From positions 1,178,001 through 1,242,000 of the forward strand of contig NC_004663.1 in assembly GCF_000011065.1 (NCBI RefSeq): a DNA stretch of 64,000 bases, read 5' to 3'. A program made the translations under genes and the position numbers. Below the pieces are notes generated by a model. It worked only from the letters and a program-made list of their open reading frames with translations, was not told where the DNA came from and ran no database searches. The stretch comes from Bacteroides thetaiotaomicron VPI-5482 (GTDB lineage Bacteria > Bacteroidota > Bacteroidia > Bacteroidales > Bacteroidaceae). Shown piece by piece: positions 37,401-44,939 of the stretch (its first letter is position 1; every line of letters starts with the position of its first letter).

Positions 37401-37755
37401 CTAACTTTAATCCCAAGCGGTCGGCTTCTTCCATGCTGAAACGAACCATTTCCCACCATTCGGGTGTTAGTTGTTGCGCCTTTCCATTGTATTGTGGTCC
37501 TTCTTTGATACCTTTGATAGGCATCAGATAAGTACCTCCCAGCCCAGCACGTTTCATTGCTTCCAAGTCAGCCGTAATCCCTTCTTTGGATACGGCTCCA
37601 AACATCCAGTACCAAAAAGTCCAAGGCTTTGCTTCGTCAGACGGATTTTGGAATTGTTCGCGAAGTAAATGTGTTTGCAGAGCATTGGCAGGAGATATAG
37701 CAGTGCATGCCAATAATGAGATTGCAAATATTTGTTGTTTCAGTCGGCTTTTCAT
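34438..37755 (-). CDS. glycoside hydrolase family 106 (alpha-L-rhamnosidase)
   Basis: 1105 residues; signal peptide to about SPANA-L. Starts with the GH106 pattern FQNPSDEAKPWTFWYWMFGAVSKEGITADLEAMKRAGLGGTYLMPI (about 36-80); the barrel contains HVDSWECGSQNW and FSAECVAPTMVSDGLLHYQKVDLPMGEFW, ENIIQAEGFTEVRGTW; later domains are beta-sandwiches, the last a galactose-binding-like module (VYLNLGKVCDLATVRVNGIDCGTIW). A lysine/glutamate-rich insert (about 950-975) separates them. By position it equals BT0986, the calcium-dependent inverting rhamnosidase that removes L-rhamnose from RG-II chain B. First gene of a four-gene operon; the bipartite motif is 26 bp upstream. Confidence 0.92.
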   Translation of the reverse strand: MKSRLKQQIFAISLLACTAISPANALQTHLLREQFQNPSDEAKPWTFWYWMFGAVSKEGITADLEAMKRAGLGGTYLMPIKGIKEGPQYNGKAQQLTPEWWEMVRFSMEEADRLGLKLGMHICDGFALAGGPWMTPKESMQKIVWSDTIVDGGKIKGLHLPQPEAYEGFYEDISLFALPVKEEAADVMPAQITCANIATGNHIDIKKTVNMDDAGVIRSSYPCYIQYEYEQPFTCRNIEIILSGNNYQAHRLKVMASDDGVNYRLVKQLVPARQGWQNTDENSTHAIPATTARYFRFYWTPEGSEPGSEDMDAAKWKPNLKIKELRLHREARLDQWEGKAGLVWRVASSTKKEEIGEQDCYALSQIINLTDPFKNSPSDNFKERTLTATLPKGKWKLLRMGHTATGHTNATAGGGKGLECDKFNPKAVRKQFDNWFAQAFVKTNPDVARRVLKYMHVDSWECGSQNWSDTFAAEFRKRRGYDLMPYLPLLAGIPMESAERSEKILRDVRTTIGELVVDVFYQVLADCAKEYDCQFSAECVAPTMVSDGLLHYQKVDLPMGEFWLNSPTHDKPNDMLDAISGAHIYGKNIIQAEGFTEVRGTWNEHPGILKALLDRNYALGINRLFFHVYVHNPWLDRKPGMTLDGIGLFFQRDQTWWNKGAKAFCEYITRCQSLLQYGHPVADIAVFTGEEMPRRSILPERLVPSLPGIFGAERVESERIRLANEGQPLRVRPVGVTHSANMSDPEKWVNPLRGYAYDSFNKDALLRLAKAENGRMTLPGGASYKVLVLPLPRPMNPDPAALSPEVKQKINELKEAGILIPSLPYKEDDFSSYGLERDLIVPENIAWTHRQGEQGDIYFIANQLEETRTFTASMRIDGRKPECWNPVTGEINADIPYEQKSHRTEITLTLAPNESVFIVYPAEEDDKETSEKERKEKKDSVKEASETGLEATEYTVTFTANGKTIQRQELFDWSKEEDEQIRYYSGTAVYKTTFRWKSKVKEDQQVYLNLGKVCDLATVRVNGIDCGTIWTAPYRADITAALKKGVNELEIEVTNTWANALKGADEGKAPFDGIWTNAKYRRAENTLLPAGLLGPLNFDVANKNK

Positions 37756-37781
37756 TCTAATCTATATTTTTACTTATAGAT

Positions 37782-37806
37782 AAGACGAAAAACGGACTGT
37801 TTTGTA
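37782..37806 (-). promoter_or_regulatory. bipartite motif TACAAA-N13-CGTCTT before the GH106 operon
   Basis: On the coding strand GAGTACAAA then 13 bp then CGTCTT, ending 26 bp before the ATG at 37755. All twelve fixed bases are shared with the three other copies in this window; GAGTACAAA is also shared with the GH138 copy. Confidence 0.75.
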
Positions 37807-37878
37807 CTCACAGTATTCTCCTTGCTCAAATTAAACTATTTAATTTCTTAGGCAGTATTGCTTTCTACAAAATAAGTC

Positions 37879-39393
37879 TCATTTCACCGCTTCTTCTATT
37901 CGGGATACTAACTGCGGATTACTGGGACGTGCCGCAGTTCCGAAATCAATAATCTGCCCCTTTCTATTTATTAATACATAGTAAGGCATCCTGTCTATTT
38001 TCCATTGCTTACAAATTTTCTGATAGTTATCTATTCCCAAATAATCAGTCACATGAACACATTCAATTCCCCGGTTTTTCAATGAATACTCATTCAGGCA
38101 TTCCTCCCATTGTTCTTTGGGTTCACTCACACAAATGGAATATATAATCAAATCATCCGTAGAGAATTTGCTGCGCAATTGTTTTAAAGGTTCCATTTCA
38201 GCCAGACAAGGAGGACACCATCTAGCCCAAAAATCGAAATAAATCACTTTCCCACGATTCTTTTCGAGCACATCATAGACAGGTTTCATGTATGGCATAC
38301 GTGTTGTATGCTTTGAGTTCTCATGGAATTCGCCATATAATAAATTGTCGGAAACAGGCTGTGGATTTTTTAGATACGATTTGGTCTGATTATAGATCTG
38401 CATCACCTGTGCACGTAGATGTGACATTTTAACGATTGAGTCAAACTGTGTACGTTTTTCGTGAAAAGCAAGTGTGTCATTAGTACATAAAGAACCGGCT
38501 ATCAACTTAGTATATAAATACTGATTCATCTCACTCTCCCCCATTGTAGCCATGATTTCTTCTATCGAAGGATTCTTTTTATCTCTGAAAGCGATCCCAT
38601 AAGCAATATATCTTTCTGCTTCATCAGCAACATCGTATAAGCGTGCCGAGAGTATGCCTTTAGTATATAGTTTATTGATTTCAGGTAAAAGTGTATGATA
38701 ACGGTCCATCTCTTTTCTCGTTTTAAACAAGTATGACATACCATTGAATAACAGCGCATAATAATAATCTTGCTTCAGCAATTCTTCAGTAAACAGTACT
38801 ACATCTTCCATTGGCTTGTACTTCACCAGATACTCATTCCTACGTTCCAAACGAAAATTATAATCCTTTTTTAATTCAGCCTCAAAATCCTTAACGTCTG
38901 ATTCCGGTTTCATATTGTAATTCTGTATATAGTAATATGCACTTTCAGTGAACGCTAATATCTCCTGATTTAGCTTTTCGGCATCACCTGTCACTTTAGG
39001 ATGAAAAAGATCTTTGAAGTCTATTTCTACATGTATGCTGTCTCCCGGGTGGATATAAAGATGTTCTGCATAGTTGCGGATAGAAACCTCCCTTAATTTG
39101 GCATAAACCGGAAAACGGAAAGAGAATGAACCATCTTTTTGTATGGGCGAACGATACTGATTTCCCATATCTCTGAAAAATGGGATAATGAGAGTCAGTT
39201 CCTTTTCCTGAGGATAGAAATCCCGATTTAGTACTTTGCCTGTGATGACTGCTTCTTCAGCATACTCTTCCAATGAGGGATTACTTTCCTCTGTTTGTGC
39301 AGAAGATTCGGACAGGAAATTACTCTGGGCTTTTTGACGGCATCCGGCAAACAACAAGGTAATTATTATCAGAAAGTATAAGCTGTGTTTCAT
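37879..39393 (-). CDS. TlpA/ResA-like thioredoxin-domain lipoprotein
   Basis: 504 residues with a lipoprotein signal (MKHSLYFLIIITLLFAGC). The N-terminal part (about 45-140) is a DUF4369-like beta domain; the middle is helical; the C-terminus (about 360-504) is a thioredoxin fold with FDFWARWCPPCLAEMEPL (redox CPPC), and RMPYYVLINRKGQIID with the cis-proline. Such envelope proteins reduce or rearrange disulphides, often for cytochrome maturation or stress. It stands alone between mgtA and the GH106 operon on the same strand. No functional tie to RG-II is evident. By position BT0987. Confidence 0.9.
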   Translation of the reverse strand: MKHSLYFLIIITLLFAGCRQKAQSNFLSESSAQTEESNPSLEEYAEEAVITGKVLNRDFYPQEKELTLIIPFFRDMGNQYRSPIQKDGSFSFRFPVYAKLREVSIRNYAEHLYIHPGDSIHVEIDFKDLFHPKVTGDAEKLNQEILAFTESAYYYIQNYNMKPESDVKDFEAELKKDYNFRLERRNEYLVKYKPMEDVVLFTEELLKQDYYYALLFNGMSYLFKTRKEMDRYHTLLPEINKLYTKGILSARLYDVADEAERYIAYGIAFRDKKNPSIEEIMATMGESEMNQYLYTKLIAGSLCTNDTLAFHEKRTQFDSIVKMSHLRAQVMQIYNQTKSYLKNPQPVSDNLLYGEFHENSKHTTRMPYMKPVYDVLEKNRGKVIYFDFWARWCPPCLAEMEPLKQLRSKFSTDDLIIYSICVSEPKEQWEECLNEYSLKNRGIECVHVTDYLGIDNYQKICKQWKIDRMPYYVLINRKGQIIDFGTAARPSNPQLVSRIEEAVK

Positions 39394-39434
39394 TGTGTTT
39401 GAATATTAGTATGTTCGTAAATCTAACATTTAAG

Positions 39435-39484
39435 AGTTCTTGCCTCTAAATGTATGAAATTATTTTTAGAGGCAAGAACTTTTG
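39435..39484. terminator. 16-bp perfect hairpin between mgtA and the TlpA-like gene
   Basis: AGTTCTTGCCTCTAAA (39435-39450) is perfectly complementary to 39465-39480; loop 14 bases; TTTT follows on the plus strand. On the minus strand it lies 77 bp after the mgtA stop and has only a weak T-run (CTCTTAAAT), so it is a terminator or a 3'/5' regulatory hairpin. Confidence 0.55.
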
Positions 39485-39556
39485 ACAGGTTATCTGTCTC
39501 AATTTTAGATATTTCACATTATATATACATATTTTGTGGGATAAACAGGCCGAATG

Positions 39557-42208
39557 CTATAGCCAACGTACAAACTTCCTGATATACCAGTTCTTTACCA
39601 ATTGCGTCAGGATACAATAGGAAAGCAAAATACCAATCAGCCAGGGAAAATAACCCAAAGGAAGAGCCGTCAGGCCGATGGAACGTCCGAAAGCTGTGAA
39701 AGGAATAAGAATGCCTACTGCCATAATTAAGAATGTCAGCCCCATAACAGGCCACGTAGCCCGGCTTTGTATAAATGGTATTTTACGGGTACGTATCATG
39801 TGGACAATCAATGTCTGAGATAACAAACCTTCTACAAACCATCCGGTCTGAAACAAAGTCTGATGTTCGGGACTGTTACAACTGAACACATACCACATGA
39901 CCAGATAGGTAGCAATATCAAAGATAGAACTGATAGGTCCTATATAAATCATAAAACGACTTAGGTCGGATGCATCCCATTTGCGCGGTTTCTTCAGAAA
40001 TTCCGGGTCCATACGGTCGAATGGAATGGTTGTCTGTGATATATCATATAATAGGTTCTGAATCAGCAAATGTATCGGCATCATGGGCAGGAACGGCAGA
40101 AAGGCGCTTGCAAACATCACGCTGAACATATTGCCAAAATTGGAACTGGCAGTCATCTTTATATACTTATTGATATTACCAAATGTCTTTCTACCTTCAA
40201 GTACGCCGTCTTCCAATACCATCAAATCCTTCTCCAGCAAGATGATATCCGCACTTTCTTTTGCTATATCTACCGCCGAATCGACAGATATGCCAATATC
40301 TGACTGCCGCAAGGCGCCTGCATCATTGATGCCATCTCCCAGAAACCCAACTGTATTACCTTGCTCCTGCAACAGAGAGATTATTTGCGTCTTCTGCAAT
40401 GGAGTGAGTTTGGAGAATAAAGTGGTGTCTTTTACTGTTTCTTTCAATGTTGTTTCATCCATTTCCTCCATTTCTATTCCGGTAAGGGAGTGCCCGGTAT
40501 CAATCCCCACCTGACGGGCAATAGCTTTCACTACGGTATCATTGTCTCCCGACAATATTTTGACTGCTACTCCATGCATATATAATTGTTCGATGGCTTC
40601 GGCGGCAGAAGGTTTGGGAGGATCAAGAAAAGCAAGATATCCGATCAACACCATTTCCTTCTCATCTTCGATGGCAAAATTACAGTCCTTCTCGATGAAA
40701 CTTTTCTGGGAAACCGCCAATACTCTCATACCTTGCCGGTTCATTTCCTCACTGATCTTTTGCGCTTTTATTTTCAAGGAGTCAGTCAAAGGATGTATCT
40801 CCCTGTCGAACTCGGCATACGAACAGACATCGAGAATCTCTTCTACTGCTCCTTTGGTAATAATTTGGCGCTTCCCTTGCCTGTCTTCTATAACGACAGA
40901 CATCCTTCTGCGTGTAAAATCGAAAGGAATTTCATCAACCTTGGTATAGGCATCCTTCAAATGTTCCAGATTCAACTCTCTTACATGAGAGAGGATTGCC
41001 TTATCCATCAGGTTTCTTAGACCAGTCTGAAAATAACTGTTGAAGTATGCGTGACGAAGAATACGTTTACTGTTGTCATCGCTGCCGTCTGCATTGATAT
41101 ACTTCTCCAACACAATTTTATCACAAGTCAATGTGCCGGTTTTATCGGTACAAAGTATATCCATTGCTCCAAAATTCTGAATGGCATTGAGGTTCTTTAC
41201 GATTGTTTTCTTTTTGGACATGGCGATTGCTCCTTTAGACAGGTTGGCAGTCACAATCATAGGTAACATTTCGGGAGTAAGACCGACCGCCACAGATACG
41301 GCAAAAATGAAGGCTTCGAACCAGTCACCTTTCGTAAAACCATTCACGAAAAACACGAACGGAACCATAACCAGCATAAAACGAATCAATAAAAAGCTGA
41401 CCTTGCTAATACCTTTATCAAAGGCTGTAGTGGCACGATGTCCGACCAGACTTTTGGCTATTGTACCCAGATAGGTTTTATTCCCCGTTTCAAAAACAAT
41501 TCCTTTTGCCGCACCGCTAATCACATTGGAACCCATATAACAGATATTATCCAACTCTATGACACTTCCCTTACGAAACTGTTGTCCCTGTACTTCCGGA
41601 AACTTTTCTATCGGTTCGGACTCACCCGTCAATGAAGCCTGACTGATAAACAAGTCTTTTGAATCGATGATATGTATATCGGCAGGAACCATATCACCGG
41701 CTGCCAAGTACACAATATCTCCCGGAACGAGTTCTGTTATATCGATCTCTTCTTCCTGTTCTCCGGCACGTTTCGCCAGACAAGTGTTTTTTACCATCCT
41801 CATTAAAGAATCCGTAGCTTCACTTGCTCTCCATTCCTGCCAGAAACGAAGAACAGCACTGAATAATACCATGGACGAAATAATGATTACCCCTGTCCAT
41901 TCTTGCTCTCCGGGTTCAGCCATCAACACATCCAGAAATAAGGATATGATAGCAAGTCCTGTCAGAACGCCTATGAAAGGATTGATAAACGTTCTGATAA
42001 ACAGTATAAACGGATTCTTTTTTTGTTCATGGATGACTTCGTTTCTTCCATAAATGGATTGTCGCTCCTGTACTTCTCCCAGCGTTAATCCAAGCTTTGT
42101 AGTCTGTAAACAGGAATAAATTGACTTACCGGGTTGCGTGGCAACCAAAAATACTCTCTCTGAATTGAATGTGTACTGTGATGAACGCAGTTTTTTCTTC
42201 CATACCAT
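39557..42208 (-). CDS. mgtA: magnesium-translocating P-type ATPase
   Basis: 883 residues, typical of MgtA/MgtB (P3B ATPases). Actuator motif SLTGESEP (193-200), phosphorylation site DKTGTLT (Asp355), hinge GDGINDAGALRQSDIGISVD (about 625-645), about ten membrane helices, including the MgtA-type NLLYDISQTTIPFDRMD near the C-terminus. It imports Mg2+ at low external magnesium. A -7 box (42255-42262) and a set of 11-bp-phased TTAGAG repeats lie directly upstream, right after the genes of an OmpR-family two-component system, so control by that system is likely. By position BT0988. Confidence 0.95.
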   Translation of the reverse strand: MVWKKKLRSSQYTFNSERVFLVATQPGKSIYSCLQTTKLGLTLGEVQERQSIYGRNEVIHEQKKNPFILFIRTFINPFIGVLTGLAIISLFLDVLMAEPGEQEWTGVIIISSMVLFSAVLRFWQEWRASEATDSLMRMVKNTCLAKRAGEQEEEIDITELVPGDIVYLAAGDMVPADIHIIDSKDLFISQASLTGESEPIEKFPEVQGQQFRKGSVIELDNICYMGSNVISGAAKGIVFETGNKTYLGTIAKSLVGHRATTAFDKGISKVSFLLIRFMLVMVPFVFFVNGFTKGDWFEAFIFAVSVAVGLTPEMLPMIVTANLSKGAIAMSKKKTIVKNLNAIQNFGAMDILCTDKTGTLTCDKIVLEKYINADGSDDNSKRILRHAYFNSYFQTGLRNLMDKAILSHVRELNLEHLKDAYTKVDEIPFDFTRRRMSVVIEDRQGKRQIITKGAVEEILDVCSYAEFDREIHPLTDSLKIKAQKISEEMNRQGMRVLAVSQKSFIEKDCNFAIEDEKEMVLIGYLAFLDPPKPSAAEAIEQLYMHGVAVKILSGDNDTVVKAIARQVGIDTGHSLTGIEMEEMDETTLKETVKDTTLFSKLTPLQKTQIISLLQEQGNTVGFLGDGINDAGALRQSDIGISVDSAVDIAKESADIILLEKDLMVLEDGVLEGRKTFGNINKYIKMTASSNFGNMFSVMFASAFLPFLPMMPIHLLIQNLLYDISQTTIPFDRMDPEFLKKPRKWDASDLSRFMIYIGPISSIFDIATYLVMWYVFSCNSPEHQTLFQTGWFVEGLLSQTLIVHMIRTRKIPFIQSRATWPVMGLTFLIMAVGILIPFTAFGRSIGLTALPLGYFPWLIGILLSYCILTQLVKNWYIRKFVRWL

Positions 42209-42254
42209 ACTCTCTATTTTTTTTAAGTTACTAACTGCATTTATTAATTCGATG

Positions 42255-42262
42255 CAAAAGTA
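42255..42262 (-). promoter_or_regulatory. -7 promoter box (TACTTTTG) of mgtA
   Basis: Minus-strand TACTTTTG fits TAnnTTTG, 46 bp before the ATG at 42208. No good -33 element is present where the TTAGAG repeats begin (42286), which is what an activator-dependent promoter would show. Confidence 0.6.
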
Positions 42263-42285
42263 AGGAGGACTTCGGGAGGAAGCCG

Positions 42286-42334
42286 TTAGAGAATGATTAG
42301 AGTGGTATTAGAAAACTATTAGAGTTTCTTAGAT
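42286..42334 (-). promoter_or_regulatory. putative OmpR-family operator: TTAGAG direct repeats in 11-bp phase
   Basis: On the plus strand TTAGAG at 42286, TTAGAG at 42297, TTAGAA at 42308, TTAGAG at 42319 (each 11 bp apart) and TTAGAT at 42329 (10 bp). PhoB/OmpR-type regulators bind tandem half-sites spaced 11 bp. The array starts 23 bp upstream of the mgtA -7 box and its last copy overlaps the stop codon of the sensor kinase. Confidence 0.75.
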
Positions 42335-43696
42335 ATGCGGGAGTTTTACCACAAAAGTAGTTCCCTCGTCCTTATGAGAAGATACGGTAAGTTCGCCTTT
42401 GTGAAGGTGAATGATTTTCTGTGTCAAAACCATGCCTATACCATTTCCGGGAGCTATATTCTTGTTTTCTCCCCGATAAAACAGTTTAAACAGGTTTTCT
42501 TTGTCTGCATCGGACATTCCTACGCCATTATCAGACAAGCGGATAATAGCCCATTGTTCCCAATAAGCTATCAGGACGGATGAAGTCCGGTTGGAAGAGT
42601 ACTTGCAGTTGTTCTCTACCAGATTCACAAAGGCAGTAGTCAACAGATAGCTGTTTCCGATTACGGTCAGCACATTATCTTCCTCAGCTTCCTGCTCAAA
42701 TACTAATTCGATATGATAATCCGGATGGGCTTTTAGGACTAATTCTCTGGCATCCAACAGCAGTTCATCCAACCGGACCTCTTCCATTGTAATCTGTTCC
42801 GACTGATAGTCGGCTTTTGCAAGATTCAGCAATCCGTCGATCAGGTTTATGATCCGTCGCGAATCTTGTAGTGCATTGCCGATAGCTGCCTGATATTGTC
42901 CGGAGGTTCGTTCTTTCAACAGGGCCAGATCCAGTTCGGCTGTAAGGGCTGCCATAGGTGTACGTAATTCATGAGATACATTGCTGACAAACATCTTTTG
43001 TGAGTTGAAGGACTTCTCCAAACGTTCCAGCAGTGCATTGAATGTAATACTCAGTTCTCCCAGTTCGTCCTGTTCGTTTTTTACAGGCAGTCTTTTGTCG
43101 ATATGTGAGGCGGTGATTTTCTCCGCTTCTCTCACGATATTGCGTATGGGCTTTAAGGTGCTTCGGGAGAGGATATAACCGACAATCGCCAACACGCTCA
43201 ATCCTCCTATAAATAACAGAATGAGCATATTTCTCAGTGCATCCCGGTTAGCGTATCCATAGCCATCATAGGCAGCGGCAGTGACAATGTAGTATTGTCC
43301 TTCAAACGGATACACAAGTCCTATTGCCTGATATTCGTCCACATAGAAACTGATATTCTTTCGTTTCAGAATACGTTTTACCATTTCGGGTGTTTCCTTG
43401 ACTATGTCGTTTTGAAGGGCATCATGATATAGTATTTTAAAATCTGTGGTATAGACGGCTACCTCTACTTCATTAATAAACTTCTGATTGTTCAGGTAAA
43501 TAGACTGCATCGTTTTTGCATCTACCTGATTATTAAGAAATAAGTGGGCTTTGGTTATAGCTTCACTTTGCAGGTTGCGAAAGAAAGCATTGCTGCGCGA
43601 ATGCTCGCTTACGTAATAGACAGCTATGACAAATGCGAAGAATACCGCAGCTGTAATGCCCGCATATTGCAGAGTCAGCGTTGTCCGGATTTTCAT
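42329..43696 (-). CDS. membrane sensor histidine kinase (OmpR-partner type)
   Basis: 455 residues: membrane span (about 9-28), periplasmic sensor (29-155; VAVYTTDFKILYHDALQND, VYPFEGQYYIVTAAAYDG), second span (about 157-176), HAMP (177-230), HisKA with VSNVSHELRTPMAALTAE (His242) and HATPase (LVENNCKYS, DNGVGMS, GNGIGMVLTQKI). Its start overlaps the regulator stop by 4 bp, so the two are translated together. The sensor domain has no obvious acidic magnesium patch. Given the following mgtA and its repeat array, the signal is probably magnesium or another envelope ion/stress cue. By position BT0989. Confidence 0.93.
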   Translation of the reverse strand: MKIRTTLTLQYAGITAAVFFAFVIAVYYVSEHSRSNAFFRNLQSEAITKAHLFLNNQVDAKTMQSIYLNNQKFINEVEVAVYTTDFKILYHDALQNDIVKETPEMVKRILKRKNISFYVDEYQAIGLVYPFEGQYYIVTAAAYDGYGYANRDALRNMLILLFIGGLSVLAIVGYILSRSTLKPIRNIVREAEKITASHIDKRLPVKNEQDELGELSITFNALLERLEKSFNSQKMFVSNVSHELRTPMAALTAELDLALLKERTSGQYQAAIGNALQDSRRIINLIDGLLNLAKADYQSEQITMEEVRLDELLLDARELVLKAHPDYHIELVFEQEAEEDNVLTVIGNSYLLTTAFVNLVENNCKYSSNRTSSVLIAYWEQWAIIRLSDNGVGMSDADKENLFKLFYRGENKNIAPGNGIGMVLTQKIIHLHKGELTVSSHKDEGTTFVVKLPHI

Positions 43697-44379
43697 AATT
43701 TGTCAGTCAGTATGAAACCCATCCCTGCTTTGGTATGAATAAGTTTCGGTTCAAAGTTACGGTCTATCTTTTTGCGAAGGTAGTTGATATATACATCAAT
43801 GAAGTTGGTTCCCGTATCAAAATGTGTGTTCCATACTTTCTCCGCTATCTCTACCCGGCTCAATACTCTTTCGGCATTTTCGACCATATATAACAGCAGG
43901 TTATATTCTTTCGGAGAAAGTTTAATGGAAACGTTATTTCGTTCTACGTCCTTCCGCTGAAGATCAATGCGCAGATCCGCATAAACAAGTTCCTGTGGCA
44001 ATTCCGGTACATTTCCCGAGACACGTTTCAATAGAACTTTGATTCTGGCATTCAACTCTCTGAAATCAAAGGGCTTCACCATATAGTCGTCTGCACCGGC
44101 ATCGAAACCATCCAGCTTATCGTTCGTTGATCCTAATGCCGTCAACATTAATATAGGAATACGGGGATTGGACTTACGGATTTCTTTCGTCAGCTCAAAT
44201 CCGTCCATCTTAGGCAGAACAATATCAGATATAACCAGATCGAACGTATGTGCCTGAAAAAGCCGCAGCCCCATTAATCCGTCATAAGCTACCATGGTCT
44301 GATAACCATTTTCTTCCAGCCCGTTCATCAGCAAACTTGCCACTCTGGGTTCGTCTTCTATAATTAGTATTGTGTACAT
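43693..44379 (-). CDS. OmpR/PhoB-family response regulator
   Basis: 228 residues. Receiver domain 1-120 with acidic pocket IIEDE, phospho-acceptor Asp52 (LVISDIVLPKMDG), Thr/Ala LTALGS and Lys in VKPFDFREL. Winged-helix DNA-binding domain 130-228 (LSPKEYNLLLYMVENAERVLSRVEIAEKVW, FIDVYINYLRKKID). Pairs with the overlapping histidine kinase gene. The direct-repeat array at 42286-42334 has the geometry expected for this family, so mgtA is the best candidate target. By position BT0990. Confidence 0.95.
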   Translation of the reverse strand: MYTILIIEDEPRVASLLMNGLEENGYQTMVAYDGLMGLRLFQAHTFDLVISDIVLPKMDGFELTKEIRKSNPRIPILMLTALGSTNDKLDGFDAGADDYMVKPFDFRELNARIKVLLKRVSGNVPELPQELVYADLRIDLQRKDVERNNVSIKLSPKEYNLLLYMVENAERVLSRVEIAEKVWNTHFDTGTNFIDVYINYLRKKIDRNFEPKLIHTKAGMGFILTDKL

Positions 44380-44461
44380 AGGAAAGAACTCGTTAATCTG
44401 AATCTATAAAACGAAACAAAAATAATGATTATTCCTCACTTATGACTCTTTTAAACCATTT

Positions 44462-44478
44462 TATATTTGCTATATTTG
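44462..44478 (+). promoter_or_regulatory. two adjacent TATATTTG boxes before the ACT-domain gene
   Basis: TATATTTG occurs at 44462-44469 and again at 44471-44478, both fitting TAnnTTTG. The second is 23 bp before the ATG at 44502, which supports that start over the upstream ATG at 44442. Confidence 0.55.
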
Positions 44479-44501
44479 CGCAATTATCATCAGTTGAACT
44501 T

Positions 44502-44918
44502 ATGTCAGGTATTAAAGAGTTAGAACTATTATTATCCAATATGGAGCCTGTGTTGGATGAGCGGGATTTTGTTTTTTGTTCTTTCCCAACGCTCGATTGG
44601 GATCAAATGCGGGAGCTGAACCCCATCGGGATTTTCCATGAGAAAGAGGGTGTAACCTTCATTCTTGACACGAAAAATGCTGTAGACAAAAAGATAGATT
44701 ACCTGTCCGTTTACAGACTTATCACTCTCAATGTACATTCAAGTCTGGATGCGGTGGGGCTGACTGCTGCCTTTTCTGCCAAGCTGGCAGAAAAAAATAT
44801 TAGTGCTAATGTGGTGGCGGCCTATTATCATGACCATATCTTTGTGCCTGAAGAGAAAGCGGAACAGGCTTTGGAGGCTATTCTTGAATTACAAAAAAAG
44901 GTACCCAACGCAATGTGA
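44502..44918 (+). CDS. ACT-domain protein (DUF2241/ACT_3-type)
   Basis: 138 residues from MSGIKELELLLSNMEPVLDERDFVFCSFP. Two small domains; the second (about 65-130) has the ACT pattern LSVYRLITLNVHSSLDAVGLTAAFSAKLAEKNISANVVAAYYHDHIFVP. Such proteins bind small ligands, often amino acids, and their role is unknown; YkfA-like annotations such as acetyltransferase are usually spurious. The longer frame starting at 44442 begins upstream of the promoter boxes. By position BT0991. Confidence 0.88.
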   Translation: MSGIKELELLLSNMEPVLDERDFVFCSFPTLDWDQMRELNPIGIFHEKEGVTFILDTKNAVDKKIDYLSVYRLITLNVHSSLDAVGLTAAFSAKLAEKNISANVVAAYYHDHIFVPEEKAEQALEAILELQKKVPNAM

Positions 44919-44930
44919 GTACCTCTTTAT
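44899..44930. terminator. shared terminator hairpin between ACT-domain and GH2 genes
   Basis: AGGTAC (44899-44904) pairs with GTACCT (44919-44924). On the minus strand the hairpin is followed by TTTTTTT and lies 16 bp after the GH2 stop; on the plus strand by CTTTATTT. It overlaps the last codons of the ACT gene. Confidence 0.65.
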
Positions 44931-44939
44931 TTCATTTAT

